Assembly: GCF_030580935.1 (NCBI RefSeq) | Contig: NZ_JAUQOM010000004.1 | Coordinates: forward strand, 62,001 to 126,000 | Origin: Sphingobium cyanobacteriorum | GTDB taxonomy: Bacteria; Pseudomonadota; Alphaproteobacteria; Sphingomonadales; Sphingomonadaceae | DNA length: 64,000 bases | Direction of reading: 5' to 3' | Shown here: in pieces, positions 35,647 through 44,788 of the stretch | Layout of the letters: every line of letters begins with the position of its first letter | How positions within the stretch are numbered: position 1 is the stretch's first letter | Notes under the pieces: generated by a model | The model's database searches: none | What the model saw: only the letters and a program-made list of their open reading frames with translations | What the model was told of the DNA's origin: nothing | Position numbers and translations under genes: made by a program

Positions 35647-37008
35647 ATGATCACCGACGCCGCCGAGCTTGAACGGCTGGACCAGAAGTCCCAATTCCAC
35701 CCCTTCACCAGCATCGCCGACCTGGCCAAGGAAGGCCCGACGGTCATGACATCCGGCCAGGGCGTGCGCGTGCGCGACGCCCATGGCCGCGACTATCTGG
35801 ACGGCATGGCCGGCCTGTGGTGCGTCAACCTGGGCTATGGCCGGACGGAAATCACCGAAGCCATCACGCGCCAGAGCGAGCGGCTGTCCTTCTTCCACAC
35901 GTTCAACGGCATGACTTCCGACGTGGTGGCCGAATGCGCCGACGCGCTGCTCAAGCGCGCGCCGGTGCCCATGTCGCGCGTGTTCTTCGGCGCGTCGGGC
36001 AGCGACGCCAATGAAACCCAGCTCAAGCTGATCTGGTATTACAACAACCTGCGCGGCAAGCCGGAAAAGAAGAAGATCATCGCCCGCTGGAACAGCTATC
36101 ATGGATCGGGCGTGGCGACCGCCAGCCTGACCGGCCTGCCGGGGATGCACAATTATTTCGATCTGCCCAAGGGGCCGATCCTGCATGTCAGCGCCCCCTA
36201 TTATTATCGCGACGCGCCCGAAGGCATGAGCGAGCGCGATTTTTCGCGCAAGCTGGCCAGGGAACTGGAAGAGGTGATCGAACGCGAGGGCGCGGACACG
36301 ATCGCGGCCTTCTTCGCCGAAGCGGTGATGGGCGCAGGCGGCCTGATCCCGCCGCCCGAAGGCTATTTCGACGAGATTTCGGCGATCCTGAAAAAGCATG
36401 ACATCCTGCTGGTCGCGGATGAAGTGGTGTCGGGCTTTGGCCGTCTGGGCACCTATTGGGGTTCGCAGACTTATGGCTATGAGCCGGATCTCATCACTTC
36501 GGCCAAGGGCGTGACCAGCGGTTATTTCCCCATGTCGGTCTGCTTCATTTCCCCCAAAGTGTGGGACGTGATCGAAGGCGCGGCGGCACAGACCGGCATT
36601 TTCGGCCATGGCTACACCTATTCCGCCCATCCGGTCGGCGCAGCGGCGGCGCTGGCCGCGCTCAAGCTGATCGACGAGCTGGAGGTGGTCAAGAATGTGG
36701 CCGATGTCGGCCCGCATCTGATGAACGGGCTGCGCGACCGCCTGGGCCAGCATCCCCATGTCGGCGACATTCGCGGCCAGGGCCTGATGGTTGGCATCGA
36801 ACTGGCCAAGGACCGCGCGACCAAGGAGGGCTTCCCGCCCGCCAACCGCACCGGCCGCGAAGTGTTGAAGGCGGCGGCGAAGCGCGGCCTGATCACCCGC
36901 GCGCTGGGCGACACGCTGGTGTTCGCGCCGCCGCTGGTCATCAACCGCGCGGAAGTCGACGAACTGGTCGACAAATTCGCACTGGCGGTGGGCGACGTGC
37001 TGGGCTGA
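35647..37008 (+). CDS. Class III pyridoxal-phosphate aminotransferase (omega-transaminase)
   Basis: A 453-residue fold-type I transaminase. It has FFGASGSDANETQLKL (PLP phosphate loop), ARWNSYHGSGVATASLTG, ADEVVSGFGRLGTYWGS (Asp contacting the pyridine N) and the PLP lysine in TSAKGVTSGYFPMS. The set resembles beta-alanine:pyruvate or other amine:pyruvate transaminases. The start at 35647 follows CAGGAGAG; the frame is open upstream to 35515 without a good start. Followed by an MFS carrier, it suggests that an amine or amino acid is a substrate or intermediate of the local pathway. Confidence 0.88.
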   Translation: MITDAAELERLDQKSQFHPFTSIADLAKEGPTVMTSGQGVRVRDAHGRDYLDGMAGLWCVNLGYGRTEITEAITRQSERLSFFHTFNGMTSDVVAECADALLKRAPVPMSRVFFGASGSDANETQLKLIWYYNNLRGKPEKKKIIARWNSYHGSGVATASLTGLPGMHNYFDLPKGPILHVSAPYYYRDAPEGMSERDFSRKLARELEEVIEREGADTIAAFFAEAVMGAGGLIPPPEGYFDEISAILKKHDILLVADEVVSGFGRLGTYWGSQTYGYEPDLITSAKGVTSGYFPMSVCFISPKVWDVIEGAAAQTGIFGHGYTYSAHPVGAAAALAALKLIDELEVVKNVADVGPHLMNGLRDRLGQHPHVGDIRGQGLMVGIELAKDRATKEGFPPANRTGREVLKAAAKRGLITRALGDTLVFAPPLVINRAEVDELVDKFALAVGDVLG

Positions 37009-37065
37009 ACAACGTCCGGCAGATACAAGCATAACCGGCGCGTACATATAAAGTAGAGGATCCGC

Positions 37066-38253
37066 ATGGAAACGTCATCGCCGGTTGATGCGCTGTCGCA
37101 TTTTGCCACCCATGCCCCCCGCCTGCGGACGGGGGGCCTTGTCAGCGCCATCATCATCGGCATCATCGGCGCGATGATCATCTTCGTCACGCCCGGCTTC
37201 CTGGCCGTCGTGGCGGCGCAGGCGGGACTGGACGACGCCCATCTGGGCTATATCGCTGCCTGCGACATCAACGCCATGGCCGTGACCATCGCCATCAGCG
37301 CCTTCATGCTGACCCGTTGCGACTGGCGCGTGGCCGTGGGTGTCGCGCTGGCGCTGGTGACGGTGGGGAATTTCGGGACGGCGATGGCTTCCGGCTTTAC
37401 CGGCATCGCATTGTCGCGCGTCGTTGCGGGTGCAGGCGAAGGCATCGCGGTCGGCTTTGCCTTTGCCGCACTGGGACGCGCGAAAAATCCTGACCGGGCC
37501 TTTGCCATCTATCTGGTGTCGGGCGCGCTTTTCAGTTCGCTCATTCTCTACACCATCCCCTATCTGCTGGTGCATATGACGCCCAGCGGCATCTTCATCG
37601 GCAACGGCCTGCTCGCCGTCGGGGCGGGGTTGAGCCTGTTTCACTTCCCCGATGGCAGTTGCGAGGATGATATGTTCGCGGCCGGGGGCAGGATCGATCG
37701 GCGGCTGGCTTTCCTGGCGCTGGCCACCGTATTCCTCTATTTTTTCGCGACCGGCGCGATGTGGAGCTATGTCGAGCGGATCGGCATGGCCAGTGGCCTC
37801 AGCCCCTCTGTCATCGCCAACGGATTGTCGCTGGGGACACTCGCGGGGGTGGCGGGCGCGGGCCTTGCCGGGCTGGTGCCGCAACGCTGGGGCCGCGCCC
37901 TGCCGCTGATCGCCAGCGGCGTGATTTCGGTCGCGAGTTTCCAGATGCTGCTGGGCCATGTTCCGGCGGCCAGCTTCGTGATCGCGGCGGTGCTGCTGCT
38001 GTTCGGATGGAATTTCGCGCAGCCCCTGCTGTCGGGCATCTGCGCCGAAGCGGACCGATGCGGCCGGGTCGTGTGCGCGATGGGATCGATCCAGACCTTC
38101 GGCACCGGGCTGGGCCCGGCGGCGGCGGGCGCGACATTGCGCGGCGGCGATTTCAGCGTCGCCATCTGGGCGAGCTGTGCGATACTGGTCGTGAGCCTTG
38201 GGATCGTGGTATTCGCCATTCGCGGGGCGGGCAGACACGCTTTGCCGGGCTGA
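37066..38253 (+). CDS. MFS transporter
   Basis: A 395-residue membrane protein with about 12 hydrophobic segments, from GGLVSAIIIGIIGAMIIFVTPGFLAV to the final ILVVSLGIVVFAI. The RVVAGAGEGIAVGFAFAALGR segment corresponds to the conserved helix 4 region of MFS proteins. It belongs to a small MFS group I cannot assign to a substrate. It lies 57 bp after the transaminase, with GAGGATCCGC before the ATG, and the transcript ends at a strong terminator. Import of the aminated substrate or export of a product are both possible. Confidence 0.82.
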   Translation: METSSPVDALSHFATHAPRLRTGGLVSAIIIGIIGAMIIFVTPGFLAVVAAQAGLDDAHLGYIAACDINAMAVTIAISAFMLTRCDWRVAVGVALALVTVGNFGTAMASGFTGIALSRVVAGAGEGIAVGFAFAALGRAKNPDRAFAIYLVSGALFSSLILYTIPYLLVHMTPSGIFIGNGLLAVGAGLSLFHFPDGSCEDDMFAAGGRIDRRLAFLALATVFLYFFATGAMWSYVERIGMASGLSPSVIANGLSLGTLAGVAGAGLAGLVPQRWGRALPLIASGVISVASFQMLLGHVPAASFVIAAVLLLFGWNFAQPLLSGICAEADRCGRVVCAMGSIQTFGTGLGPAAAGATLRGGDFSVAIWASCAILVVSLGIVVFAIRGAGRHALPG

Positions 38254-38312
38254 TGCGCTATAGACTCTTGACCTGTCTCGTCACCGGATTCCAGGCAGAT
38301 AGTCCAGGCAAT

Positions 38313-38351
38313 AAAAAGGGGCCGATGGCATGATGCCATCGGCCCCTTTTT
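38313..38351. terminator. Strong bidirectional Rho-independent terminator
   Basis: An 18-bp perfect stem (arms 38313-38330 and 38334-38351) with a 3-nt loop; each arm ends in five A or T. It serves the convergent MFS and SDR genes from both sides. Confidence 0.93.
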
Positions 38352-38357
38352 CAAGGA

Positions 38358-39161
38358 TCAGAGGAATATGGCGCGGGACAGGCCGCCATCGACGGCGATG
38401 GATTCGCCGGTGATGCCGCTGCCCATATTCGATGCGAGCATGACGATGGGGTCGGCCACCTCGCCCACTTCCAGCATACGCTTGAGCGCGGCGGGGGCGC
38501 CGGCTTCGCGTTCGACGATCGCGTCGAAGGTGGTGCCTTCTTCCGCCGCCATTTCCGCGAACCATTCCTCGATATGTTCGGTGCGGGTCACGCCCGGATG
38601 GATGATGTTGACGGTGATGCCGTCGCGACCGACTTCATCCGACAGCGTCTTGGTGAAATGCACCAGCGCGGTGTTGCGCATCCCGCTCAGGGCTTCGGTG
38701 CAGCGCGCGGTCAGGCCGCCGACATTGACGATGCGGCCCCAGCCCGCCTTGCGCATGTGCGGCACGCATGCCTTGCTGGTGCGGAAATAGCCGAACAATT
38801 TGGTGTTGAGGTCCAGCATCAGCATGTCCTCATCCGCTTCCTCGATCGCGTTGCGCACCAGGCCACCCGGCGCGGCGGCGCAGTTGACGAGGATGTGGAC
38901 GCCGCCGAACAGTGCGACCGTGCGATCCACCAGCGCCTGCACCGACGCCATGCTGGTCGTGTCGACCGCGATGGGCACGACAGTGCCGCCGGTCGCGGCG
39001 ACCAGTTCGGCCGCGGCGGATTCCAGCTTGGACATGGTGCGCGCGGCGATGACCACCTTCGCCCCCTCCAGCGCCAGCTTGCGCGCGGTTTCCTTGCCGA
39101 TGCCGACGCCGCCGCCGGTCACGATGGCGACCCTGTCCTTCAAACCCAATTCGATGCTCAT
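38358..39161 (-). CDS. SDR-fold protein lacking the YxxxK catalytic diad
   Basis: A 267-residue Rossmann protein with an intact cofactor loop TGGGVGIG (residues 15-22) and the NAG-equivalent NCAAAPG. Where SDR enzymes carry Ser, then YxxxK, this one reads NVGGLTARCTEALSGMRNTALVHFTK, so both Tyr and Lys are absent. The late part VNIIHPGVTRT and GESIAVDGGLSR is normal. It may use another mechanism or act non-catalytically. The start at 39161 follows GGAGG. A second protein with the same replacement is encoded at 46351. It is transcribed with the hydratase gene upstream. Confidence 0.8.
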   Translation of the reverse strand: MSIELGLKDRVAIVTGGGVGIGKETARKLALEGAKVVIAARTMSKLESAAAELVAATGGTVVPIAVDTTSMASVQALVDRTVALFGGVHILVNCAAAPGGLVRNAIEEADEDMLMLDLNTKLFGYFRTSKACVPHMRKAGWGRIVNVGGLTARCTEALSGMRNTALVHFTKTLSDEVGRDGITVNIIHPGVTRTEHIEEWFAEMAAEEGTTFDAIVEREAGAPAALKRMLEVGEVADPIVMLASNMGSGITGESIAVDGGLSRAIFL

Positions 39162-39174
39162 CCCATCCTCCATT

Positions 39175-39936
39175 TCATGATCCTGCGGTAAATTCCATGG
39201 CGGCGCCACCCAGGCCGCCCATGTCGACCACGACGCGATCGCCGGGCATGACCAGGGTGACGCCGGTGCATGTGCCGCTGCTGACGATCTGCCCCGCGTC
39301 GAGCAACAGCCCCTGCCCGGCCAGCCAGTTGGCAAGCCAGGTGACGGCGAGCAGCGGGCTGCCCATGACGGCGGCGGTCGATCCCCTGGCCGACTGGTTG
39401 CCCGGTCCGTCCAGCGTCACCGCCATGTTCGCGAAGCGATCGTCCCAGCCGTCGGCAACCTTGTCCCCCACCAGCAGCCGGTCGGCCATGCAATTGTCGG
39501 CCACCAGAAGGCCCAGCGGCAGATCGTCGGATTCGAAACGGGACGTGACCAGTTCGATGCCGGCATGCAGCGCGCCGACAGCGGCGGCCACCTGATCCGG
39601 GGTGAAGGGCGCATCCTGGGGTGGCAGCGCGCGCGACATGGAAAACAGCAGTTCGGCTTCGACATAATAGTCGCCCGGTCCGATGAGCGCGACGGCCGGA
39701 CTGCGCAGGATGTCGGCCTGGGCCAGGCGGCCGGCGGCCGGCGCGTCGGCGCCCAGGGCGATGCGGATGCCTTCGCCCGTCAGGCCGATCTTCCATCCGG
39801 CGATCGGCTGGCGGCGATCGGCAAAAGCGTTCGCCTGCACGCGATAGGCCCTGTCGAGCGCCATGTCGGGCGTGAGTGGCACAGGATTGCCGGTCCTGCG
39901 CGCCATGTCGAGTGCCGCTGCGATCATTGCCGTCAC
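39175..39936 (-). CDS. 2-Keto-4-pentenoate hydratase family protein (MhpD/HsaE-like)
   Basis: A 253-residue FAH-fold protein. It has the conserved GWKIGLT stretch, the metal-binding pair in YYVEAELLF, and late SSGTCTGVTLVMPGDRVVVDMGGLG. Such enzymes hydrate 2-hydroxypenta-2,4-dienoate after meta-cleavage, or decarboxylate related 4-oxalocrotonates. The GTG at 39936 follows AGGAGTTAGGA and is preferred; ATG codons at 39960 and 39969 would add 8 or 11 residues. It lies 13 bp before the SDR-like gene in the same operon. Confidence 0.83.
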   Translation of the reverse strand: MTAMIAAALDMARRTGNPVPLTPDMALDRAYRVQANAFADRRQPIAGWKIGLTGEGIRIALGADAPAAGRLAQADILRSPAVALIGPGDYYVEAELLFSMSRALPPQDAPFTPDQVAAAVGALHAGIELVTSRFESDDLPLGLLVADNCMADRLLVGDKVADGWDDRFANMAVTLDGPGNQSARGSTAAVMGSPLLAVTWLANWLAGQGLLLDAGQIVSSGTCTGVTLVMPGDRVVVDMGGLGGAAMEFTAGS

Positions 39937-40107
39937 GGGGTTCCTAACTCCTGTCGCCATTCTTCCCATTCCCCATGCCGCTATTGTCTATTTAACGCAA
40001 CAGATAATCGTTTAAAGTTTCTATTGTTCGAAATATGAAGATGCGCTACGACTCGTTCAAGACAGATGCCGCAGGCGATCGCCGCGGCGTGGAGGAGACC
40101 CAAGATT

Positions 40108-41610
40108 ATGTCGCAAGATGCCTATGCCGTAGCCGACAGGCTTTCGTCCGAACTGGCGTCCGCTCCGCGCAAGCTGATCATCGATGGCAAGGCGGTGCCG
40201 GCCCTGTCCGGCAAGACCTTCGCGACGATCAACCCCGCGACGGGCGAGGAAATCGCACAGGTCGCGCAGGGTGGCGCGGACGATATCGCCCTGGCGGTCG
40301 CCGCCGCGCGGCGTGCGTTCGAAAATCCGGCCTGGCGGCGGATGAGCGCGGTCGACCGCTCCAACCTGCTGCTCAGGCTGGCGGACCTGATCGAACGCGA
40401 TGCCGAGGAACTGGCCGTCCTGGAATGCATGGACAATGGCAAGCCCGCCAGCATGACGCGCTGGGTGGAAATCGAGGGATCGATCCGCACCTTCCGCTAT
40501 TTCGCGGGCTGGCCCACCAAGTTCGGTGGCGAAACCCTGCCGGTGTCGCCGCGCAGCGGCGCCCATATCCTGAATTACACGACGCGCGAGCCGGTGGGCG
40601 TCGCCGGCCTGATCGTGCCATGGAACTATCCGATGTCGATGGCGGCCTGGAAGGTCGCACCCGCCTTGGCCGCGGGCTGCGCCGTCATCCTCAAGCCCGC
40701 CGAACAGACGCCGCTGACCGCGCTGCGCCTGGGCGAACTGGCGCTGGAAGCGGGCTTCCCCGCCGGCGTGCTGAACGTTGTCCCCGGTTTCGGCGATGCG
40801 GGCGCGGCGCTGGTCGATCATCCCGATGTCGACAAGGTGGCCTTCACCGGATCGACCGAAGTGGGCAAGCTGATCGTGCGCGGGTCGACCGTCAACCTCA
40901 AGAAGGTCAGCCTGGAACTGGGCGGCAAGTCGCCGCAGATCGTGCTGCCCGACGCCGATCTGGACGCGGCGGCAGCCTCCATCGCCAGCGGCATCTTCTT
41001 CAACCAGGGGCAGACCTGCACGGCGGGATCGCGGCTTTATGCCCATGCCTCGATCCATGACAGCCTGCTCGAAAAGATCGCGGCGCAGGCGGCCGCGCTC
41101 AAGATCGGCAACGGACTTGACCCGCAGACCACCTTCGGCCCGCTGGTGTCGGAAGAACAATGGGATCGCGTCAGTTCCTATGTCGAGATCGGCCGCAAGG
41201 AAGGCGCCGATGTCGTGGCCGGCGGCAAGCGTCCGTCAGGACAGGACAAGGGCTTCTTCTTCGAGCCGACGATCCTGGCCGGTGCGACGGCATCGATGCG
41301 GGTGGTGCGCGAAGAGATTTTCGGCCCGGTGCTGAGCGCGCTGTCATGGACCGACCCGGACGATCTGGTGCGGCAGGCCAATGACAGCGATTTCGGCCTG
41401 TCGGCCGGCATCTGGACCAATGATGTCAAGCAGGCCCATCGGCTGGCCGGAGCGGTGCGCGCCGGGACGGTGTGGGTCAATTGTTTCAACATGGTCGACA
41501 ATGCGACGCCGTTCGGCGGGTTCAAGCAATCGGGCTGGGGCCGTGAACATGGCCGCAACGCCATGGAACTCTACAGCGAAATCAAGAGCGTGTGGATCAA
41601 CCTGAGCTGA
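40108..41610 (+). CDS. NAD(P)-dependent aldehyde dehydrogenase
   Basis: A 500-residue ALDH with the catalytic Cys in NQGQTCTAGSRLY, general base Glu in VSLELGGKSPQ, the Asn of VPWNYPMSMAAWK and the nucleotide loop FTGSTEVGKLI. The closest broad type is betaine/phenylacetaldehyde/2-hydroxymuconic semialdehyde dehydrogenase; substrate not determined. The start at 40108 follows GGAGGAG. First gene of a long plus-strand cluster, divergent from the hydratase/SDR pair across a 170-bp AT-rich gap. Confidence 0.9.
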   Translation: MSQDAYAVADRLSSELASAPRKLIIDGKAVPALSGKTFATINPATGEEIAQVAQGGADDIALAVAAARRAFENPAWRRMSAVDRSNLLLRLADLIERDAEELAVLECMDNGKPASMTRWVEIEGSIRTFRYFAGWPTKFGGETLPVSPRSGAHILNYTTREPVGVAGLIVPWNYPMSMAAWKVAPALAAGCAVILKPAEQTPLTALRLGELALEAGFPAGVLNVVPGFGDAGAALVDHPDVDKVAFTGSTEVGKLIVRGSTVNLKKVSLELGGKSPQIVLPDADLDAAAASIASGIFFNQGQTCTAGSRLYAHASIHDSLLEKIAAQAAALKIGNGLDPQTTFGPLVSEEQWDRVSSYVEIGRKEGADVVAGGKRPSGQDKGFFFEPTILAGATASMRVVREEIFGPVLSALSWTDPDDLVRQANDSDFGLSAGIWTNDVKQAHRLAGAVRAGTVWVNCFNMVDNATPFGGFKQSGWGREHGRNAMELYSEIKSVWINLS

Positions 41611-41644
41611 ATGACGGTCCACGGGCAAGGGAAGGATAGCAGAC

Positions 41645-42679
41645 ATGAGCAACGAACGGACGCTTCTGGTCGCGACCGATGGCCAGGCCGTCATCCGCAG
41701 CCATGACGATGGCAAGAATTGGTACAGGATCAACATCGGCCAGGATCTGGAGTTCGATGACCGGGTGCGTTGCCTGCTGATCGATCCGGCCAATCCGCGC
41801 GCGGTTTTTGCGGGCGCCGAGCGTGGCCTGTTTCGCAGCGACGATTGCGGATCGCGCTGGGACCGGGTCGATTGCGAACTCAACGACTATGCCGTGTGGA
41901 AGCTGGCGGCGAGCGAAAGCGACCCTTCGGTCCTGTATGCGGGCACCGGATCGCCCACCCGTTCGATCCTGTTCCGGTCGCGCGATGGCGGCAAGAGCTG
42001 GCAGCGCACGCCGCTGGAAATGCCCGAACGCTGCGCCGGCGTCAGCCGCCCGCGCATGCTGGCGATCGCGGTCGACCCGGACGATGCGAATGACGTGATG
42101 GTCGGCGTGGAAGAAGGCGGTTATTTCCGTTCACGCGATGGCGGGGACAATTGGGAACGGATCGACACGCAATGGGCGGATCATCCGGGCAATTCCGACA
42201 TTCATGACATCGTGATCCTGCGCGGCGACCCCAAGGTGATCCTGGTGCTGACGGTGGTGTCGCTCTATCGTTCGACCGACGACGGCAAGAGCTGGACCCA
42301 TGTGAGCGCCCGCGAAGCGTGGGGCCTGCGCTATTCGCGCGTGCTGCAACGCAAGCCCGGCAGCAATACCGAACTGGCGCTGGGGATCGGCGATGGCACG
42401 CCCGGCACCAAGGCGGCGGTGTTGCTGTCGCACGATGCCGGCGCCACCTGGACGCCCAGCACATTGTCGCAGCCGGCCAATAGCTGCATCTGGGCATTTG
42501 GCAGCAATGCCGCCAATCCCGAATTCCTGTTGACCGCGACCAAGTTCGGCAATCTGTATCGCAGCGAGGATGGCGGGCGTCGCTGGGAAAAGGAATGGCG
42601 CGAATTCAATGAAATCACCGATCTGACATGGATCGACGCCGTGCCGAACAATATGGAGTTGCCCCATGTCACAGGCTGA
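41645..42679 (+). CDS. Asp-box (BNR/sortilin-like) beta-propeller protein, cytoplasmic
   Basis: A 344-residue protein with seven Asp-box motifs of the S-x-D-x-G-x-x-W type: SHDDGKNW, SDDCGSRW, SRDGGKSW, SRDGGDNW, STDDGKSW, SHDAGATW and SEDGGRRW. This indicates a seven-bladed beta-propeller like exo-alpha-sialidase, sortilin or Ycf48 folds. No signal peptide is seen, so it should stay in the cytoplasm, unusual for Asp-box proteins. It overlaps the following VOC gene by 14 bp, so both are co-translated. Function unknown; it could be a non-hydrolytic enzyme or an assembly factor of the pathway. Confidence 0.8.
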   Translation: MSNERTLLVATDGQAVIRSHDDGKNWYRINIGQDLEFDDRVRCLLIDPANPRAVFAGAERGLFRSDDCGSRWDRVDCELNDYAVWKLAASESDPSVLYAGTGSPTRSILFRSRDGGKSWQRTPLEMPERCAGVSRPRMLAIAVDPDDANDVMVGVEEGGYFRSRDGGDNWERIDTQWADHPGNSDIHDIVILRGDPKVILVLTVVSLYRSTDDGKSWTHVSAREAWGLRYSRVLQRKPGSNTELALGIGDGTPGTKAAVLLSHDAGATWTPSTLSQPANSCIWAFGSNAANPEFLLTATKFGNLYRSEDGGRRWEKEWREFNEITDLTWIDAVPNNMELPHVTG

Positions 42680-43160
42680 CATCTCCCCCGTCCGTGTCGC
42701 GGCGATCGCGCATATCGTCCTGTTCGTGAAGGATCCTGAGGCGTCCGCGCGCTGGTATTGCGACATCCTCAACATGACGATCACCGCGCGCGCGGGCGAC
42801 GGGCCGTACAAGGGCGGCATCTTTTTGAGCTTTGGCGTGCATGATCATGACATCGCCCTGTTCAAGAGCGAGAATGCGGACGACAAGGGCCGCGAGTTCG
42901 AACATGTCGGGCTGCGGCTGGCGACGGACAGCGCCGATGACCTGCGGCGCATCTACGCCTTCTTCCTCGACAAGGGCGTGAACATCGCCGAGGTGCTGGA
43001 CCATGGCGTGTCCACCGGCATCTATTTCCACGATCCCGATGGCCATATGCTGGAGGTGTTTCACCAGCGCGTGTCGCCCGACAAGGGCGCGGCCATCGCC
43101 GAACTGCGCAGCAATGAAGGGCAGGCCGACCCGGTCGTGCTCGATCCGCTGCGCGGCTGA
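42666..43160 (+). CDS. VOC superfamily protein (glyoxalase / extradiol-dioxygenase fold)
   Basis: A 164-residue single VOC domain. It has the expected metal triad: His16 (IAHIVLFVKD), His80 (FEHVGLRL) and Glu130 (GHMLEVF). YFHDPDGHMLEVFHQ is typical of extradiol dioxygenases and fosfomycin-resistance-like proteins. Two-domain extradiol enzymes are almost twice as long, so ring cleavage is possible but not certain; isomerase or lyase activity is an alternative. It starts inside the propeller gene and stands in a cluster with hydrolase and hydratase genes, which favours a ring-cleavage or post-cleavage role. Confidence 0.83.
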   Translation: MSQADISPVRVAAIAHIVLFVKDPEASARWYCDILNMTITARAGDGPYKGGIFLSFGVHDHDIALFKSENADDKGREFEHVGLRLATDSADDLRRIYAFFLDKGVNIAEVLDHGVSTGIYFHDPDGHMLEVFHQRVSPDKGAAIAELRSNEGQADPVVLDPLRG

Positions 43161-43231
43161 ACAGCATCCATTTCCGATCGCGCCGGCCGCCCCATGGCCG
43201 CGCGATCCCTATATCTTCAAGGGGACATGTT

Positions 43232-43837
43232 ATGAGCGACAAGACAGGCCTGGGCGCATTCAAGATCCGGCGCTGGTTCAGCCAGATTCAGGAAATTTGC
43301 AGCGGCGAAACCGGCGCGGCCGCCGATGGCGAACCTGTGTTCAAATATCTGGTCGCCGCCTGCGTCCAGAACCCCTATGCGGGACGCTATGAAGAGGATC
43401 TGAGCGCCTGGATCGATGCGTCGCCCGCGATCGGCGTGGAAATCGGCCGCCGCCTGAACGCACTGACCGGCGGACGCCCGGTGGAAAGCTATGGCAAGGC
43501 GATCCTGGTCGGGCTGGACGGCGAATATGAACATGGCAATGCGTTGCTGACCAACCCGGCCGCCAACCCGGTGCGGGACGCCGTGGGCGGGGGCAAGTCC
43601 TGGGTGCCGTCCACCGGCAAGCGCGGCGTGCCGGGCACGATCCTGGACATTCCGCTGGCGCACAAGGACGCGCTGTATGTGCGGTCGCATTATGACACGA
43701 TGAGCGTGTCGTTCGATGATGCGCCCAATCGCGATGAAGTGATCGTCTGCTGGGCCTTTGCCACGCGCGGCCGATTGAATGCGCGCCTTGGCGGGCTGAA
43801 GGCCGCCGACGTGCAAGGCCAGGACGGGCTGGTTTAA
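43232..43837 (+). CDS. Amino acid synthesis family protein (DUF1185-like)
   Basis: A 201-residue protein. It resembles the family labelled amino acid synthesis (DUF1185), with KYLVAACVQNPYAGRYEEDL, SYGKAILVGLDGEYEHGNALLTNPAANPVRDAVGGGKSWVPSTGKRG and DIPLAHKDALYVRSHYDTM. The structural family is small and its reaction is, to my knowledge, not established. Members often lie in catabolic clusters for cyclic or nitrogen-containing acids. Ribosome binding site AAGGGGA. Between VOC and hydrolase genes, all in one direction with short gaps. Confidence 0.72.
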   Translation: MSDKTGLGAFKIRRWFSQIQEICSGETGAAADGEPVFKYLVAACVQNPYAGRYEEDLSAWIDASPAIGVEIGRRLNALTGGRPVESYGKAILVGLDGEYEHGNALLTNPAANPVRDAVGGGKSWVPSTGKRGVPGTILDIPLAHKDALYVRSHYDTMSVSFDDAPNRDEVIVCWAFATRGRLNARLGGLKAADVQGQDGLV

Positions 43838-43841
43838 CAAT

Positions 43842-44768
43842 ATGGATGCGACGGTCGTGACCCAGGCATCCCCCCCTGCCCCAGTGCAAAAGGCGCCGGG
43901 GGAGCGGGAAGGCTTCATCCAGAGCCATGATGGCCTGTCGCTGCGGGTGCGCGAATGGGGGCCGCAGGACGGCGACCCCATCGTGCTGCTGCACGGCCTG
44001 CGCGGCTATTCGGGCACATGGCGCGGCCTGGCCGCCGCGCTGCCCGATCGCCGCCTGATCGCGATCGACCAGCGGGGGCGGGGCGAAAGTAGCTGGGACC
44101 CGGCCTGCAACTATTATACCGACGCCTATCTGGCCGATCTGGAAACGGTGGTGGCGCAGCTTGGGCTGGATCGGTTCACGCTGATCGGCCATTCGATGGG
44201 CGGGACCACCGCCTATGTCTATGCCGCGCACAATCCCGACCGGCTGGACGCGGTAATCATCGAGGATATCGCGCCGGGTTCTTCGGCCAGTGGCGCGGGG
44301 GCGGAGCGGATCAAGGCGGAAATGGCCGCCCTGCCGACCGACTTTGCCGACTGGGCGGAAGGGCGCGCCTATTGGCGCAACGCCCGGCCCAGCGTCAGCG
44401 AGGCGGCACGGGAAGAACGGCTGGCCGAAAGCCTGCGCGAAACCGCCGATGGGCGGATCGGCTGGCGTTACGACGCGGCGGGGATCAGCCGCACCCGGCT
44501 CGATCCCGATCCCGCGCGGGTCGTGGATTTGTGGCCGGTGGTGGACGCCATCCGCACGCCCGCCTTCATCATCCGTGGTGGCAGGTCGGATTTCTGCCGG
44601 TTGGACACGGTGCTGGAGATGGAGCGGCGCAACCCGCGCTTCACGCATGCGACCGTGGCGGCGGCGAGCCACTATGTGCATGATGATGCACCGGATATTT
44701 TCAATGCGCTGGTCGAAGGCTGGCTGGCGGGTGTCCGTTCGGCCGTGGCCGGCGGCGCGTCCATATAA
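43842..44768 (+). CDS. Alpha/beta-hydrolase, MhpC/HsaD-like
   Basis: A 308-residue hydrolase. The oxyanion region LLHGLRGYSGTWRGLAAAL, the nucleophile Ser118 in GHSMGG, an acid in IIRGGRSDF and the His in AAASHYVHDD form a normal triad. The layout matches carbon-carbon hydrolases of meta-cleavage products and related lactonases or esterases. It starts 4 bp after the DUF1185 gene. No signal peptide. Substrate unknown; in this set it would hydrolyse a ring-opened intermediate. Confidence 0.85.
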   Translation: MDATVVTQASPPAPVQKAPGEREGFIQSHDGLSLRVREWGPQDGDPIVLLHGLRGYSGTWRGLAAALPDRRLIAIDQRGRGESSWDPACNYYTDAYLADLETVVAQLGLDRFTLIGHSMGGTTAYVYAAHNPDRLDAVIIEDIAPGSSASGAGAERIKAEMAALPTDFADWAEGRAYWRNARPSVSEAAREERLAESLRETADGRIGWRYDAAGISRTRLDPDPARVVDLWPVVDAIRTPAFIIRGGRSDFCRLDTVLEMERRNPRFTHATVAAASHYVHDDAPDIFNALVEGWLAGVRSAVAGGASI

Positions 44769-44788
44769 ACGATAAAGGGGTGGGACAG

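Noticed and set aside
39970..40107. Possible extra MarR-type site (CGTTTAAAG) in the hydratase/ALDH gap
   Set aside because: Only the TTAAAG half matches the 58508 site; too weak to call in an AT-rich promoter.
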